Positions 9,641 to 17,764 of a stretch of DNA of 64,000 bases are shown one piece after another (position 1 is the stretch's first letter; every line of letters begins with the position of its first letter). The translations under genes and the position numbers were made by a program. This stretch comes from Mucilaginibacter tolerans. GTDB lineage: Bacteria > Bacteroidota > Bacteroidia > Sphingobacteriales > Sphingobacteriaceae. Location: positions 186,001 to 250,000 of the forward strand of contig NZ_JAUMKB010000006.1 in assembly GCF_030519375.1 (NCBI RefSeq). Direction: 5' to 3'. Below the pieces are notes generated by a model that saw only the letters and a list, made by a program, of their open reading frames with translations, was not told where the DNA came from and made no database searches.

Positions 9641-10207
9641 TCAGTTGAGTCTCTTGATTAGTTGTTCTTCTACTTTTTTGAAGAACTGAAGCGGCTTAAG
9701 ATTGCGCCAGATCATGTCGTCCAGATCACCGCCAAAGTTGATGTAGTAGTCGATATTGTTGCGTTTGAATTCGTCAATCACGTGCTGTCGAAAGTTGACC
9801 CCCGCTATCCAGCCATCTTCCACCTCCTGGAACCATTCTTCATAGTAACAATCATCCGATGAGTGAAAGTTAAGCACATTCTCACCTATCAGAACGAACT
9901 TATCTATTCCATTATCCATCATTAGCTCCAACAGCTCACGCTTTAGTAACATAATATCATTACTTATCGCGTCATTCCATTCGCCGATAAGCTCGATTAT
10001 AGTATAACCACGGTCGTAATCGGCAAACAAAACTTTAAGGTATAAGGTATTTGAGCCAAATGAATCCCATTGCGGGTGTAGCAGATAGTTATACACCTGC
10101 TTATCAAACTCAAACTCATTATATTCTGTAGCATAAAAGGGTGAGTTCTCATCTTCAGATGCGATGTAGTCATCTCTCCATTTATAATATGGCTCTATCT
10201 CATGCAT
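9641..10207 (-). CDS. Hypothetical acidic protein
   Basis: The 188-residue protein is soluble, strongly acidic and rich in Tyr, Asp, Glu and Trp, with no signal peptide or membrane segment. Segments such as DRGYTIIELIGEWNDAI and DKFVLIGENVLNFH suggest an alpha/beta fold. The reading frame is clean and the start ATG at 10207 is followed 42 bp upstream by murQ's stop, so both may be co-transcribed. I do not recognise a named domain. Confidence 0.75.
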   Translation of the reverse strand: MHEIEPYYKWRDDYIASEDENSPFYATEYNEFEFDKQVYNYLLHPQWDSFGSNTLYLKVLFADYDRGYTIIELIGEWNDAISNDIMLLKRELLELMMDNGIDKFVLIGENVLNFHSSDDCYYEEWFQEVEDGWIAGVNFRQHVIDEFKRNNIDYYINFGGDLDDMIWRNLKPLQFFKKVEEQLIKRLN

Positions 10208-10249
10208 AGTCCAATCCTTCTTATTCTAATTGTAAAATCATACGCCCAC

Positions 10250-11062
10250 TCACTCACCCTGCATGTGTACTTCGACCGCCCTGCGTACGCTTCCATATTT
10301 CATCAATAGTTCAGCTGCAGCGGTTTCATTCAGCCCGGTATAGTTCATCACCATGCGTGTACCACGATCAACCAGTTTGTTGTTGGTTAGTTGCATATCC
10401 ACCATTTTGTTACCCTTTATGCGGCCTAACTGGATCATCACAGCGGTGCTTAGCATATTCAGCACCAACTTTTGTGCCGTTCCTGCTTTCATGCGCGTGG
10501 AGCCTGTCACAAATTCAGGGCCGGTTATTACCTCAACGGGATATTTCGCCTCTGCCGCCACCGGACTGCCTGTATTGCATACAATGCAGCCTGTAACGAT
10601 ATTTTTTTCGTTAGCCTTCCGTAAACCGCCGATCACATAAGGTGTAGTACCCGATGCAGCAATGCCAACAACCACATCGCGCTCGCTGACTTGGTAGACC
10701 GACAAGTCTCTCCAGGCCTGCGTCATATCATCTTCGGCAAATTCCACGGCCTTGCGTATAGCGCCATCGCCACCTGCTATCAGGCCCACTACCATATCAA
10801 ACGGTACGCCAAACGTCGGTGGACATTCTGATGCATCAACCACTCCCAGGCGGCCGCTCGTTCCGGCTCCTATGTAAAACAATCGGCCGCCATTTTTCAT
10901 TTTTTCGGCGGTAATTTCTACCAATTTTTCTATTTGTGGCAGTGCTTCAGCTACTGCATCCGCTACTGAATGGTCTTCCTTATTGATGTTTTTAAGGATC
11001 TCAGACACCGGCATTTGCTCCAGGTTATTGTAATGAGAGTCTTTTTCGGTAGTCCGTTCCAT
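10250..11062 (-). CDS. murQ: N-acetylmuramic acid 6-phosphate etherase
   Basis: MurQ cleaves the lactyl ether of MurNAc-6-phosphate, giving GlcNAc-6-phosphate and D-lactate in cell-wall recycling. The SIS sugar-isomerase domain shows the phosphosugar loop LFYIGAGTSGRLGVVDASECPPTFG and later TGSTRMKAGTAQK, both family signatures. I place the start at the ATG at 11062 (METT-like opening MERTTEKDSHYNNLEQM), as in other MurQ proteins, rather than at 11146, which adds 28 unusual residues. That gives 270 residues, normal for MurQ. No PTS gene is adjacent. Confidence 0.93.
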   Translation of the reverse strand: MERTTEKDSHYNNLEQMPVSEILKNINKEDHSVADAVAEALPQIEKLVEITAEKMKNGGRLFYIGAGTSGRLGVVDASECPPTFGVPFDMVVGLIAGGDGAIRKAVEFAEDDMTQAWRDLSVYQVSERDVVVGIAASGTTPYVIGGLRKANEKNIVTGCIVCNTGSPVAAEAKYPVEVITGPEFVTGSTRMKAGTAQKLVLNMLSTAVMIQLGRIKGNKMVDMQLTNNKLVDRGTRMVMNYTGLNETAAAELLMKYGSVRRAVEVHMQGE

Positions 11063-11129
11063 GGTAAATCGTTCTTTTAACAAAAATCGATAAAAATCAT
11101 TAAATCCAAGTAAAGCGAGTATATAATTA

Positions 11130-11159
11130 TTTGCCTTCAATTTCAATTGATTAACTTTG
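11130..11159 (+). promoter_or_regulatory. Bacteroidota-type promoter of the S41 protease gene
   Basis: TTTG (11130-11133), an 18-bp spacer and TAACTTTG (11152-11159) match the -33/-7 consensus of the Bacteroidota housekeeping sigma factor. The expected transcription start falls only a few bases before the ATG at 11170, so the message would be almost leaderless. Confidence 0.65.
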
Positions 11160-11169
11160 TACTCACAGT

Positions 11170-12753
11170 ATGAAAAGAGCGGCGCAGATTATTTTCAAGT
11201 CAGCAATTCTTCTTTTGTTGGGTATCGCCATAGGCCTATACCTGGCTGAAAATACACGCCGTGGTTTTCCTTTCCCGGGCAGCAGTAAAGTCTCTAAAGT
11301 GCTGCAACTGGTACATCGAAATTATGTTGATTCGGTAAATGTAGATAGCATTGAGGGCGTTACCGTGAACAATCTGCTTCAAAACCTCGATCCGCATTCT
11401 CTTTATCTACCGCCTCAACAAGCTGAGTCCATTAATGAAAAGCTTGATGGGGGATTCAATGGTATCGGCATTGAATACCAGATACTTCGGGATACTTTGG
11501 TGATCACACAGGTGTATGGTGACGGACCGGCTCAAAAGGCGGGCATGGAGGATGGCGATAAAGTGATCGAAGTAAACAATAAGAAGTTTTCAGGCACCAA
11601 TCTTACACCTTCAGCAGTAAATAAAGTTTTTAAAGGCGACAAGGATTCTCAGATAGCACTTTCTGTTTTAAAACCTGCAGACAAGTCCGTCAAAGTTTAT
11701 CATCTCAAACGCGGTCACGTCGACCTCAGCAGCCTCGATGCATCCTACATGGCCGCTCCATCAATAGGCTATATTAAGATCAGCAAATTTGCAGCGACTA
11801 CCGATCCCGACTTTCGCGACGCGCTCAAAAAGCTAAAGGAAAAAGGCATGCAGAAACTCGTGCTTGATCTTCGCGGAAATGGCGGCGGTTACCTGAGCGC
11901 AGCAACCGAACTGGCCAGCGAGTTTCTGGAAAAAGGTAAATTGATCGTATACACCAAAGGCGTTCATGAGCCGCGTGCCGAATATCTTGCGACAGATTCG
12001 GGCTTATTTAGAAGTGGTAAACTGGCAGTTTTGATAGATGAGTATTCAGCATCAGCAAGCGAGATATTGGCCGGAGCCTTACAGGATTTCGACCGCGCAG
12101 TTATTGTAGGCAGACGCTCATTTGGTAAGGGCCTGGTTCAACAACAGTTTACTTTCAATGATGGCTCGGCGGTTAACCTTACTGTAGCAAGATACTATAC
12201 GCCCTCCGGACGGTCGATTCAAAAATCTTATAAAGATGGCACGGAGAGCTACCGCAACGAAGTGAACGAACGTGTTCAAAAAGGTGAGCTGTTTTCGGAA
12301 GAAAACTATTTAAAAGACAGCGCTTTTAAAAAAGCGGCTGTTTACCACACTTCATCCGGCCGCAAGGTATTCAGTGGTGGTGGTATTATGCCCGATGTAT
12401 TTGTCCCCGCCGATACTACTGGTAATACCATGCTGATACAAGAATTAGGTAATCAACAGCTTTTCAATGCCTTTGTGATTGATAAAATGCAGGGCATACT
12501 GAACAGCTTTAAGACCGATGACAACTTTGTGAATGATTTCAAAGTAAGCGATAACCAGTTTGACGATTTTATAATCTACGCCTCCAAAACACTGAAGGAA
12601 ATGGACTCCAAAGAAATAAAGATCTCAAAAGACAATATCAAACTATTACTCAAGGCCTTTGCTGCCCGCTTTAAATGGGGCGATACCGCTTACTACAAGG
12701 TATTAAACAGCGATGATGAAACACTAAAAAAGGCTATTTTGGCTATTGATTGA
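11170..12753 (+). CDS. Carboxyl-terminal processing protease, S41 family
   Basis: The 527-residue protein has an N-terminal membrane helix (about 7-24), a PDZ domain (about 85-165) and an S41 protease core. The Ser/Lys dyad lies in EYSASASEILAGALQD (about 290-305) and GRRSFGKGLVQQQ (about 317-330), and the fold signature LRGNGGGYLS is present. CtpA/Prc enzymes cut periplasmic proteins at nonpolar C-termini. The C-terminal extension of about 120 residues is helical. The gene is divergent from murQ and its 3' end overlaps the convergent lipoprotein gene by 11 bp. Confidence 0.92.
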   Translation: MKRAAQIIFKSAILLLLGIAIGLYLAENTRRGFPFPGSSKVSKVLQLVHRNYVDSVNVDSIEGVTVNNLLQNLDPHSLYLPPQQAESINEKLDGGFNGIGIEYQILRDTLVITQVYGDGPAQKAGMEDGDKVIEVNNKKFSGTNLTPSAVNKVFKGDKDSQIALSVLKPADKSVKVYHLKRGHVDLSSLDASYMAAPSIGYIKISKFAATTDPDFRDALKKLKEKGMQKLVLDLRGNGGGYLSAATELASEFLEKGKLIVYTKGVHEPRAEYLATDSGLFRSGKLAVLIDEYSASASEILAGALQDFDRAVIVGRRSFGKGLVQQQFTFNDGSAVNLTVARYYTPSGRSIQKSYKDGTESYRNEVNERVQKGELFSEENYLKDSAFKKAAVYHTSSGRKVFSGGGIMPDVFVPADTTGNTMLIQELGNQQLFNAFVIDKMQGILNSFKTDDNFVNDFKVSDNQFDDFIIYASKTLKEMDSKEIKISKDNIKLLLKAFAARFKWGDTAYYKVLNSDDETLKKAILAID

Positions 12754-13396
12754 GCAAAACGGGCCCAGTATTATATATAATTGTTTTACCATCATCGTCC
12801 CGGAAAATAACTTGTGGATACCATGCATGTTTAGGTTTTACACTCCATGCTTTCACAAAGTTTGGTGTATGATCATTAGTGAGTACATTAAAATCGACAT
12901 TCATATCGTAATATCCAAATTGCGCTACCACACAAGAATCTTTAAAGTTGACTATAGTAGTACCGTTTTTGCTTACCTCAGTCATATATAATTCCCTCAA
13001 TCTTGGAAGCGATTGCGTTGAATGAGTATTCAAAGTAATTGCGTCATATCGGGCTCCTGTCACCTGTTGGAAGACGTTATTTTTAAAAGTATATCCAAAA
13101 TCATAAGAAAGTACAGGAAGTCCGTTTAAATATTCGACAGCAAAAATATACTGGTAAACATTGGTGGTGCCATTTGTTGTAACGGTATCATGTAGTCTGA
13201 TATACTCAAATTGCAGATCATTAGTTGGTAAATGATTTTGTGTAAGTAATTGAACAGCCGCTATGGAATCGGCAGCGGTGACTCCGAAACTCTGTCTCTT
13301 TATCTCGCTTATGCAGCCATTATCAATAGCGACGCCACTTTTTTTGCAGCTGGAGAATACGAATAGGGCAAACACTATGTAATATATCTTCATCAT
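12743..13396 (-). CDS. Putative lipoprotein, possibly FTP/PepSY-like
   Basis: The 217-residue protein begins with a lipoprotein signal (hydrophobic core, FSSC lipobox, Cys at about 17). The mature part contains YLNGLPVLSYDFGYTF and later NFVKAWSVKPK and FRDDDGKTIIYN, a pattern that recalls the FTP/PepSY propeptide domains of secreted metalloproteases, which inhibit or chaperone the enzyme. This is a weak similarity by eye. The stop overlaps the end of the convergent S41 protease gene. Confidence 0.7.
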   Translation of the reverse strand: MMKIYYIVFALFVFSSCKKSGVAIDNGCISEIKRQSFGVTAADSIAAVQLLTQNHLPTNDLQFEYIRLHDTVTTNGTTNVYQYIFAVEYLNGLPVLSYDFGYTFKNNVFQQVTGARYDAITLNTHSTQSLPRLRELYMTEVSKNGTTIVNFKDSCVVAQFGYYDMNVDFNVLTNDHTPNFVKAWSVKPKHAWYPQVIFRDDDGKTIIYNTGPVLLNQ

Positions 13397-13463
13397 AATA
13401 AAAGTATTAGATTATAATAACTATTATTACGGGGCAAAGTATTCAAGTGTAACACCCTAATAT

Positions 13464-13542
13464 GCAGAGGTGTAAATGCGTATGTTAATATAAATCATTC
13501 AAAAAAATATCTGCGCATCTCTTCATCCGCACATTTGCACGT
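13464..13542. repeat. Intergenic foldback repeat, type 1
   Basis: Imperfect arms: GCAGAGGTGTAAATGCG on the left against the complement of CGCACATTTGCAC on the right, plus CTGCGCATCTCTTC between. The words GTGCAAATG and ATGCGCAGA match those at 9559-9627. The right arm ends 5 bp from der's stop codon on the minus strand. Confidence 0.55.
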
Positions 13543-13547
13543 CAAGA

Positions 13548-14849
13548 CTACTTTTGTCTGAAGAATATCTGTACCGGTACACCCGAAAAATCAAAATTCT
13601 CGCGTAGCTTATTTTCCAGGAAACGATAGTATGGTTCCTTTAGGTATTGAGGCAGATTGCAGAAGAAAGCAAACATTGGAGAAACTCCGTTTATCTGCGT
13701 GATGTACTTTATCTTCACATATTTACCTTTGATGGATGGGGGGGGGAAGCTTTCGATAATAGGTAGCATTACCTCGTTCAGTTTCGAGGTAGGTATTTTC
13801 TTCTTGCGGTTCTCATAAACCTTCTCAGCCGTTTCTATTACGCGCAATACTCTTTGCTTTTCGGTCACCGAAGTAAACACGACCGGAACATCCGTAAACG
13901 GTGCGATCTTATTGCGGATCATCTCCTCGAAAACCTTGGTGGTTTTATTATTCTTTTCGATCAAATCCCACTTATTTACCACGATCACGATGCCTTTTTT
14001 ATTCTTTTCGGCGAGGTGAAAAATATTGATATCCTGTGATTCGATACCTTCAACCGCATCAATCATCAATATCACCACATCGGCTTCTTCCAAGGCCTTG
14101 ATGGTACGCATCACCGAATAGAACTCGATATTCTCTTTAACCTTTGTTTTTTTGCGTAGACCGGCGGTATCAACCAGCATAAAATCGTGTCCGTACTGGT
14201 TATAATGGATATGAATAGAATCGCGGGTAGTCCCGGCAATCGGAGTGACAATATTGCGTTCCTTGCCGATCAGTGAATTGATGATGGATGATTTACCTAC
14301 ATTCGGGCGACCAACAATAGCAAATTTCGGTAACGCGTTTTCTTCAAGTGGTTCGTCATCAAAATCCTTCACCACAGCATCCAGCAACTCCCCGGTTCCT
14401 GATCCGGTCATTGATGAGATATTGTAAATCTCGCCCAATCCCAGGCTATAAAAAACCGTTGCATCTGATTGTTGCGAATTATTATCCACCTTATTCACCA
14501 CCACATATACCGGCTTTTTGCTACGACGTAATAGTGAGGCTATTTCATCGTCCAGGTCAGTAATTCCGGTAGTTACATCCACCAGGAAAAGGATCACGGT
14601 AGCTTCTTCAATAGCGATAATCACCTGCTCGCGTATAGCGGCTTCAAAAACATCTTCGGAGTGGGCCACATAACCCCCAGTGTCGATCACTGTAAACGGG
14701 CGGTTGATCCACTCGGCAACACCGTAGTGACGGTCGCGCGTAACGCCGCTAAAATCATCCACAATGGCTTTGCGACTTTCGGTTAAACGATTATATAAGG
14801 TCGACTTGCCCACATTCGGCCTGCCTACTATAGCTACTATGTTGCTCAT
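13548..14849 (-). CDS. der: Ribosome biogenesis GTPase Der (EngA)
   Basis: Der is a double-GTPase protein that acts in assembly of the 50S subunit. The 433 residues hold two complete G domains: GRPNVGKS (9-16), DTGGY and NKVD in the first, and GRPNVGKS (180-187), DTAGL and NKWD in the second. A C-terminal KH-like domain follows (about 350-433). Length and order are normal. Its neighbour upstream is era, another ribosome-assembly GTPase, in the same direction and separated by a foldback repeat. Confidence 0.97.
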   Translation of the reverse strand: MSNIVAIVGRPNVGKSTLYNRLTESRKAIVDDFSGVTRDRHYGVAEWINRPFTVIDTGGYVAHSEDVFEAAIREQVIIAIEEATVILFLVDVTTGITDLDDEIASLLRRSKKPVYVVVNKVDNNSQQSDATVFYSLGLGEIYNISSMTGSGTGELLDAVVKDFDDEPLEENALPKFAIVGRPNVGKSSIINSLIGKERNIVTPIAGTTRDSIHIHYNQYGHDFMLVDTAGLRKKTKVKENIEFYSVMRTIKALEEADVVILMIDAVEGIESQDINIFHLAEKNKKGIVIVVNKWDLIEKNNKTTKVFEEMIRNKIAPFTDVPVVFTSVTEKQRVLRVIETAEKVYENRKKKIPTSKLNEVMLPIIESFPPPSIKGKYVKIKYITQINGVSPMFAFFCNLPQYLKEPYYRFLENKLRENFDFSGVPVQIFFRQK

Positions 14850-14855
14850 TCTTGT

Positions 14856-14946
14856 TTAGATTTGAGACGTGAGAAATGAGAGTGAGATTGTTCGCGAGTC
14901 ACTAAAGCAGTGTCTCAAATCTCATTTCTCATATCTCACATCTAAA
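14856..14946. repeat. Intergenic foldback repeat, type 2
   Basis: An imperfect inverted repeat of about 30-bp arms made of degenerate words of the form GAGATTTGAGA / GTGAGAAATGAGA. The left arm starts just upstream of der's start codon and the right arm touches era's stop codon, so it fills the whole der-era gap. Confidence 0.65.
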
Positions 14947-15825
14947 TTAGTCTTCGTACCCGAATTTCTTCAGGTAATTTTTTTTGCTGCGCCAATCGGG
15001 GATCACCTTCACAAACATTTCAAGGAAGATTTTTTTCTGGAAAAAATCTTCCATATCCTTTCGGGCGTAGGTGCCAACTTTTTTCAGACTTTCGCCGCCT
15101 TTGCCAATCAGGATGTTCTTTTGTGACTCTCGCTCCACAATAATTTCGGAACTGATACGGTACAGTTCGTCCCCTTCCTTGAAGGCTGTAATGATCACCT
15201 CTGTGCTGTAAGGAATTTCCTTTTCATACATCTTAAATATCTTCTCACGGATAATTTCTGATGCAAAAAAGCGGTCGTTCCGGTCAGTAAGAAAATCCTT
15301 TTCGTAATAAGCCGGATGCTCGGGCAAATGCTCCATCACAAAGTTCATCACGGCTACCACGTTGTGCTCCTTCAATGCCGAAACAGCGAATATGGCCTTC
15401 GGGTTTAGTTTTTCCTGCCAGTAAGCTATCTTTTGTTTCACAGTCTCCTCGTCCGATTTATCGATCTTATTGATAACCACGCATAACGGCGCGAATGAAC
15501 CCTGTAATCTTTCCAGGATATCGCTCTCGTCATGTCTTTCGTTAATGTCCGTTACCAGCAAAACCAAGTCAGCATCTATCAGCGAACCATTTACCTGGTG
15601 CATCATAGTTTCCTGCAAGGCGTAGTGCGGTTTCATAATACCCGGCGTATCCGAAAACACGATCTGGTAGTCCTGGCCGTTTACAATTCCCAGTATACGG
15701 TGACGTGTGGTTTGTGCTTTTGGGGTGATGATAGACATCTTTTCGCCCACGAGCGCATTCATAAGGGTGCTCTTGCCTGCGTTTGGCTTCCCAATTATGC
15801 TTACAAAACCTGCCTTATGACTCAT
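14947..15825 (-). CDS. era: GTPase Era
   Basis: Era binds the 3' end of 16S rRNA during 30S maturation. The 292-residue protein has GKPNAGKS (12-19), the switch region TTRHRILGI, DTPG, NKID, and a C-terminal KH domain with ILIGKGGESLKKVG (about 235-250). It begins MSHKAGFVSIIGKPN, as Bacteroidota Era proteins do. The upstream region is shared with the divergent initiator tRNA. Confidence 0.97.
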   Translation of the reverse strand: MSHKAGFVSIIGKPNAGKSTLMNALVGEKMSIITPKAQTTRHRILGIVNGQDYQIVFSDTPGIMKPHYALQETMMHQVNGSLIDADLVLLVTDINERHDESDILERLQGSFAPLCVVINKIDKSDEETVKQKIAYWQEKLNPKAIFAVSALKEHNVVAVMNFVMEHLPEHPAYYEKDFLTDRNDRFFASEIIREKIFKMYEKEIPYSTEVIITAFKEGDELYRISSEIIVERESQKNILIGKGGESLKKVGTYARKDMEDFFQKKIFLEMFVKVIPDWRSKKNYLKKFGYED

Positions 15826-15846
15826 AGAAAAATAAATAAAATATTA

Positions 15847-15886
15847 TTTGGACTGCAAAGAAACGAATTATATCTTTGCAGTCCAA
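15847..15886. promoter_or_regulatory. Divergent era / tRNA promoters within a perfect inverted repeat
   Basis: A perfect 14-bp inverted repeat (TTGGACTGCAAAGA at 15848-15861 and its complement at 15873-15886) with an 11-bp centre. Rightwards it gives TTTG (15847-15850), 20 bp, TATCTTTG (15871-15878). Leftwards it gives TTG, 20 bp, TTTCTTTG. Both fit the Bacteroidota promoter consensus, so one palindrome appears to drive the tRNA and era. Confidence 0.65.
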
Positions 15887-15926
15887 TTTAAAACGCCGAT
15901 TTCGCTGTTGAGAATTGAAAATAGAG

Positions 15927-15999
<73 letters not shown>

Positions 16000-16010
16000 C
16001 CTGAAAATGA

Positions 16011-16047
16011 GGCAGTTACTTTAGACGGTAACTGCCTTTATTTTTTT
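16011..16047 (+). terminator. Intrinsic terminator after tRNA-Met
   Basis: A perfect 9-bp stem (GGCAGTTAC / GTAACTGCC) with an 8-nt loop, followed by TTTATTTTTTT. Confidence 0.9.
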
Positions 16048-16107
16048 GTTAAAACAATGTTTAAACAAAGGCGATTTTGCTACTATCAGCTACCAGCCTG
16101 ATCATTG

Positions 16108-16279
16108 TGGAAATTCCGAGACGCTTGACCAGGCGATTCCGTGCGGTTTAGTGCAGATAGTTGTGTAGTGATTAAGGGAAATCGCAATTAATAATCAATA
16201 AATTAACACGGTCAAAATGTCACGGAATTACCTTAATTAAAGTTCCAGAACGAGGTGGTCAACGGCACCGGAATTTCCA
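16108..16279 (+). repeat. 172-bp MITE-like element, copy 1
   Basis: The element is bounded by perfect 11-bp terminal inverted repeats (TGGAAATTCCG / CGGAATTTCCA). Further inside, TTGACCA pairs with TGGTCAA at the same offset from each end, and ATTCCGTG pairs with CACGGAAT, so both arms can form a long hairpin. A copy of identical length with 8 substitutions lies at 21652-21823. No ORF and no obvious target-site duplication is seen. It lies between the tRNA terminator and the convergent SMI1-like gene. Confidence 0.85.
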
Positions 16280-16357
16280 AACAGGATAATAAATGACACA
16301 GTTAATTGAGCACAACCCGCGGGCCGGCAGGGCAATTCCCAACCTTTTTACAAACAG

Positions 16358-16954
16358 CTAAATTTCGTACCATTCCTCCCACATAACTTCATCATGCTCC
16401 GTCCAAAACACGGAACTTTTGTTAAGAGTAGTGGCAATTTTGTGGAATTTATCGTAGTCAGTATCCAGCCAGTTTTCCCGGCTATCGAAGATATATGCTC
16501 CCTGCTCATAGGCGGCGGTGATCGTTTGAATCATAGACTGCAAGGAATCGAAATAGCTTACCGGGTGCTCAATGTAAAGCTGGGGGACAGAATAGAGATA
16601 TATTTTGCCATAATGTTGACCTGGCTTACTGTTAAACAACAGCATCTCTTCGCCGTTCTCGCTGATCAACGGTAACAGCAACGGGTCGTAGTAAAATTTT
16701 CGAGAAAGCAACTTGTTTACAAAATCAAAGGTCAGCAAACCGCCATAGTCGGTCATTTGTCCATCCATCGGCATCCTTGTGCCTGCTTTCCATTGATAAA
16801 GTAATCTCAGGTCTTCATCCTCAATGGAAAAATTTGCCAGATAAACATCTATTTCTTCGTCAGTTAACGGCGGTAATAGGCCCCGATAAGCTACAGGGTT
16901 ATGTTTCTGAAGGACCGTATCGAACGCATTAAGTAGTGTTTTGAACTTGTTCAT
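16358..16954 (-). CDS. SMI1/KNR4-like protein
   Basis: The 198-residue soluble protein has the look of the SMI1/KNR4 (SUKH) superfamily: PPLTDEEIDVYLANF near residue 30, DLRLLYQWKAGTRMP, YGGLLTFDFVNKL, and a later LYSVPQLYIEHPVSYFDSLQSMIQTITAAYEQG. SUKH proteins often act as immunity proteins or binding modules; no toxin gene is adjacent, so a lone cytoplasmic role is equally possible. Between it and the tRNA lies the 172-bp repeat element. Confidence 0.7.
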   Translation of the reverse strand: MNKFKTLLNAFDTVLQKHNPVAYRGLLPPLTDEEIDVYLANFSIEDEDLRLLYQWKAGTRMPMDGQMTDYGGLLTFDFVNKLLSRKFYYDPLLLPLISENGEEMLLFNSKPGQHYGKIYLYSVPQLYIEHPVSYFDSLQSMIQTITAAYEQGAYIFDSRENWLDTDYDKFHKIATTLNKSSVFWTEHDEVMWEEWYEI

Positions 16955-17071
16955 TGTTAAGTTATCAAAATAAAAGTGAACTAATTTTCTTGATCGTTTC
17001 CCGGTTCACATTTTGTTTCGGCTGATATCCATATGTCCACACATTAGTGGTTGTTTCTTCCAACGTGATAA

Positions 17072-17764
17072 TTAGCCATTCAGTTTATGCAGGACATCAT
17101 TTTTGTAAACCTTGCCAACGGGCAGTTTCTTATCGCCAATAGCTATCTCATTGCCTTCAAAGAATTTAACCGCTTTGAGCGAAACCAGATAGGATTTATG
17201 GATGCGGGCGAATTTCGCGGCAGGCATCTGTTCTTCGAACTGGGTGAGGGTTTGTTTGGACATGATACGCTCCGCTCCGCGGTAAATAAAGATGTAATTC
17301 CCATAGGCCTCAACATAACTGATATCGTTAAAAAATACTTTGGTTAATTTTTTATCCGATTTGACCATTACGAAATCATGCTGATCGGCGTGTTCCGCCG
17401 CCGGATACCTGCTATGGTTGACTACTTTTTCTGTAGCCTGCACAAAACGAGGGAAGGAAAAAGGCTTAAGCAGATAATCAGTTACGGACAACTCGAAGCC
17501 TTCGAGGGCGTATTCCGGGTAAGCAGATGTAATAACGATGGCCGGGTATTTTTTTAATGTCCTGAGCATATCGAGTCCGCTAAGTTTAGGCATATTGATA
17601 TCCAGGATGAGCAGGTCTGCCGGCTGCTTATTGATCAGCTGCATCGCTTCGAACGCATCGCGGCACTCGCCAACCAGGTTTAAATAGGGTACCTGTGTAA
17701 TATAGGTCCGCAAAATGTCGCGGGCAATGGGTTCGTCATCTACTATGATACAGTTCAGGGTCAT
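17072..17764 (-). CDS. LytTR-family response regulator (pair 1)
   Basis: The 230-residue regulator has a receiver domain (about 1-118; acidic pocket VDDEP, phosphoacceptor Asp in LLILDINMPK, conserved Lys in LLKPFSF) and a C-terminal LytTR DNA-binding domain (about 135-230; SYVEAYGNYIFIY, FARIHKSYLVSL). The start overlaps the kinase stop by 4 bp, which indicates translational coupling. A direct repeat suited to LytTR binding lies upstream of the kinase. Confidence 0.95.
   Translation of the reverse strand: MTLNCIIVDDEPIARDILRTYITQVPYLNLVGECRDAFEAMQLINKQPADLLILDINMPKLSGLDMLRTLKKYPAIVITSAYPEYALEGFELSVTDYLLKPFSFPRFVQATEKVVNHSRYPAAEHADQHDFVMVKSDKKLTKVFFNDISYVEAYGNYIFIYRGAERIMSKQTLTQFEEQMPAAKFARIHKSYLVSLKAVKFFEGNEIAIGDKKLPVGKVYKNDVLHKLNG

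Noticed and set aside
9559-14946. Repeats in this region as a CRISPR array
   Set aside because: Units are degenerate, inverted and separated by whole genes, with no regular spacers and no cas genes.
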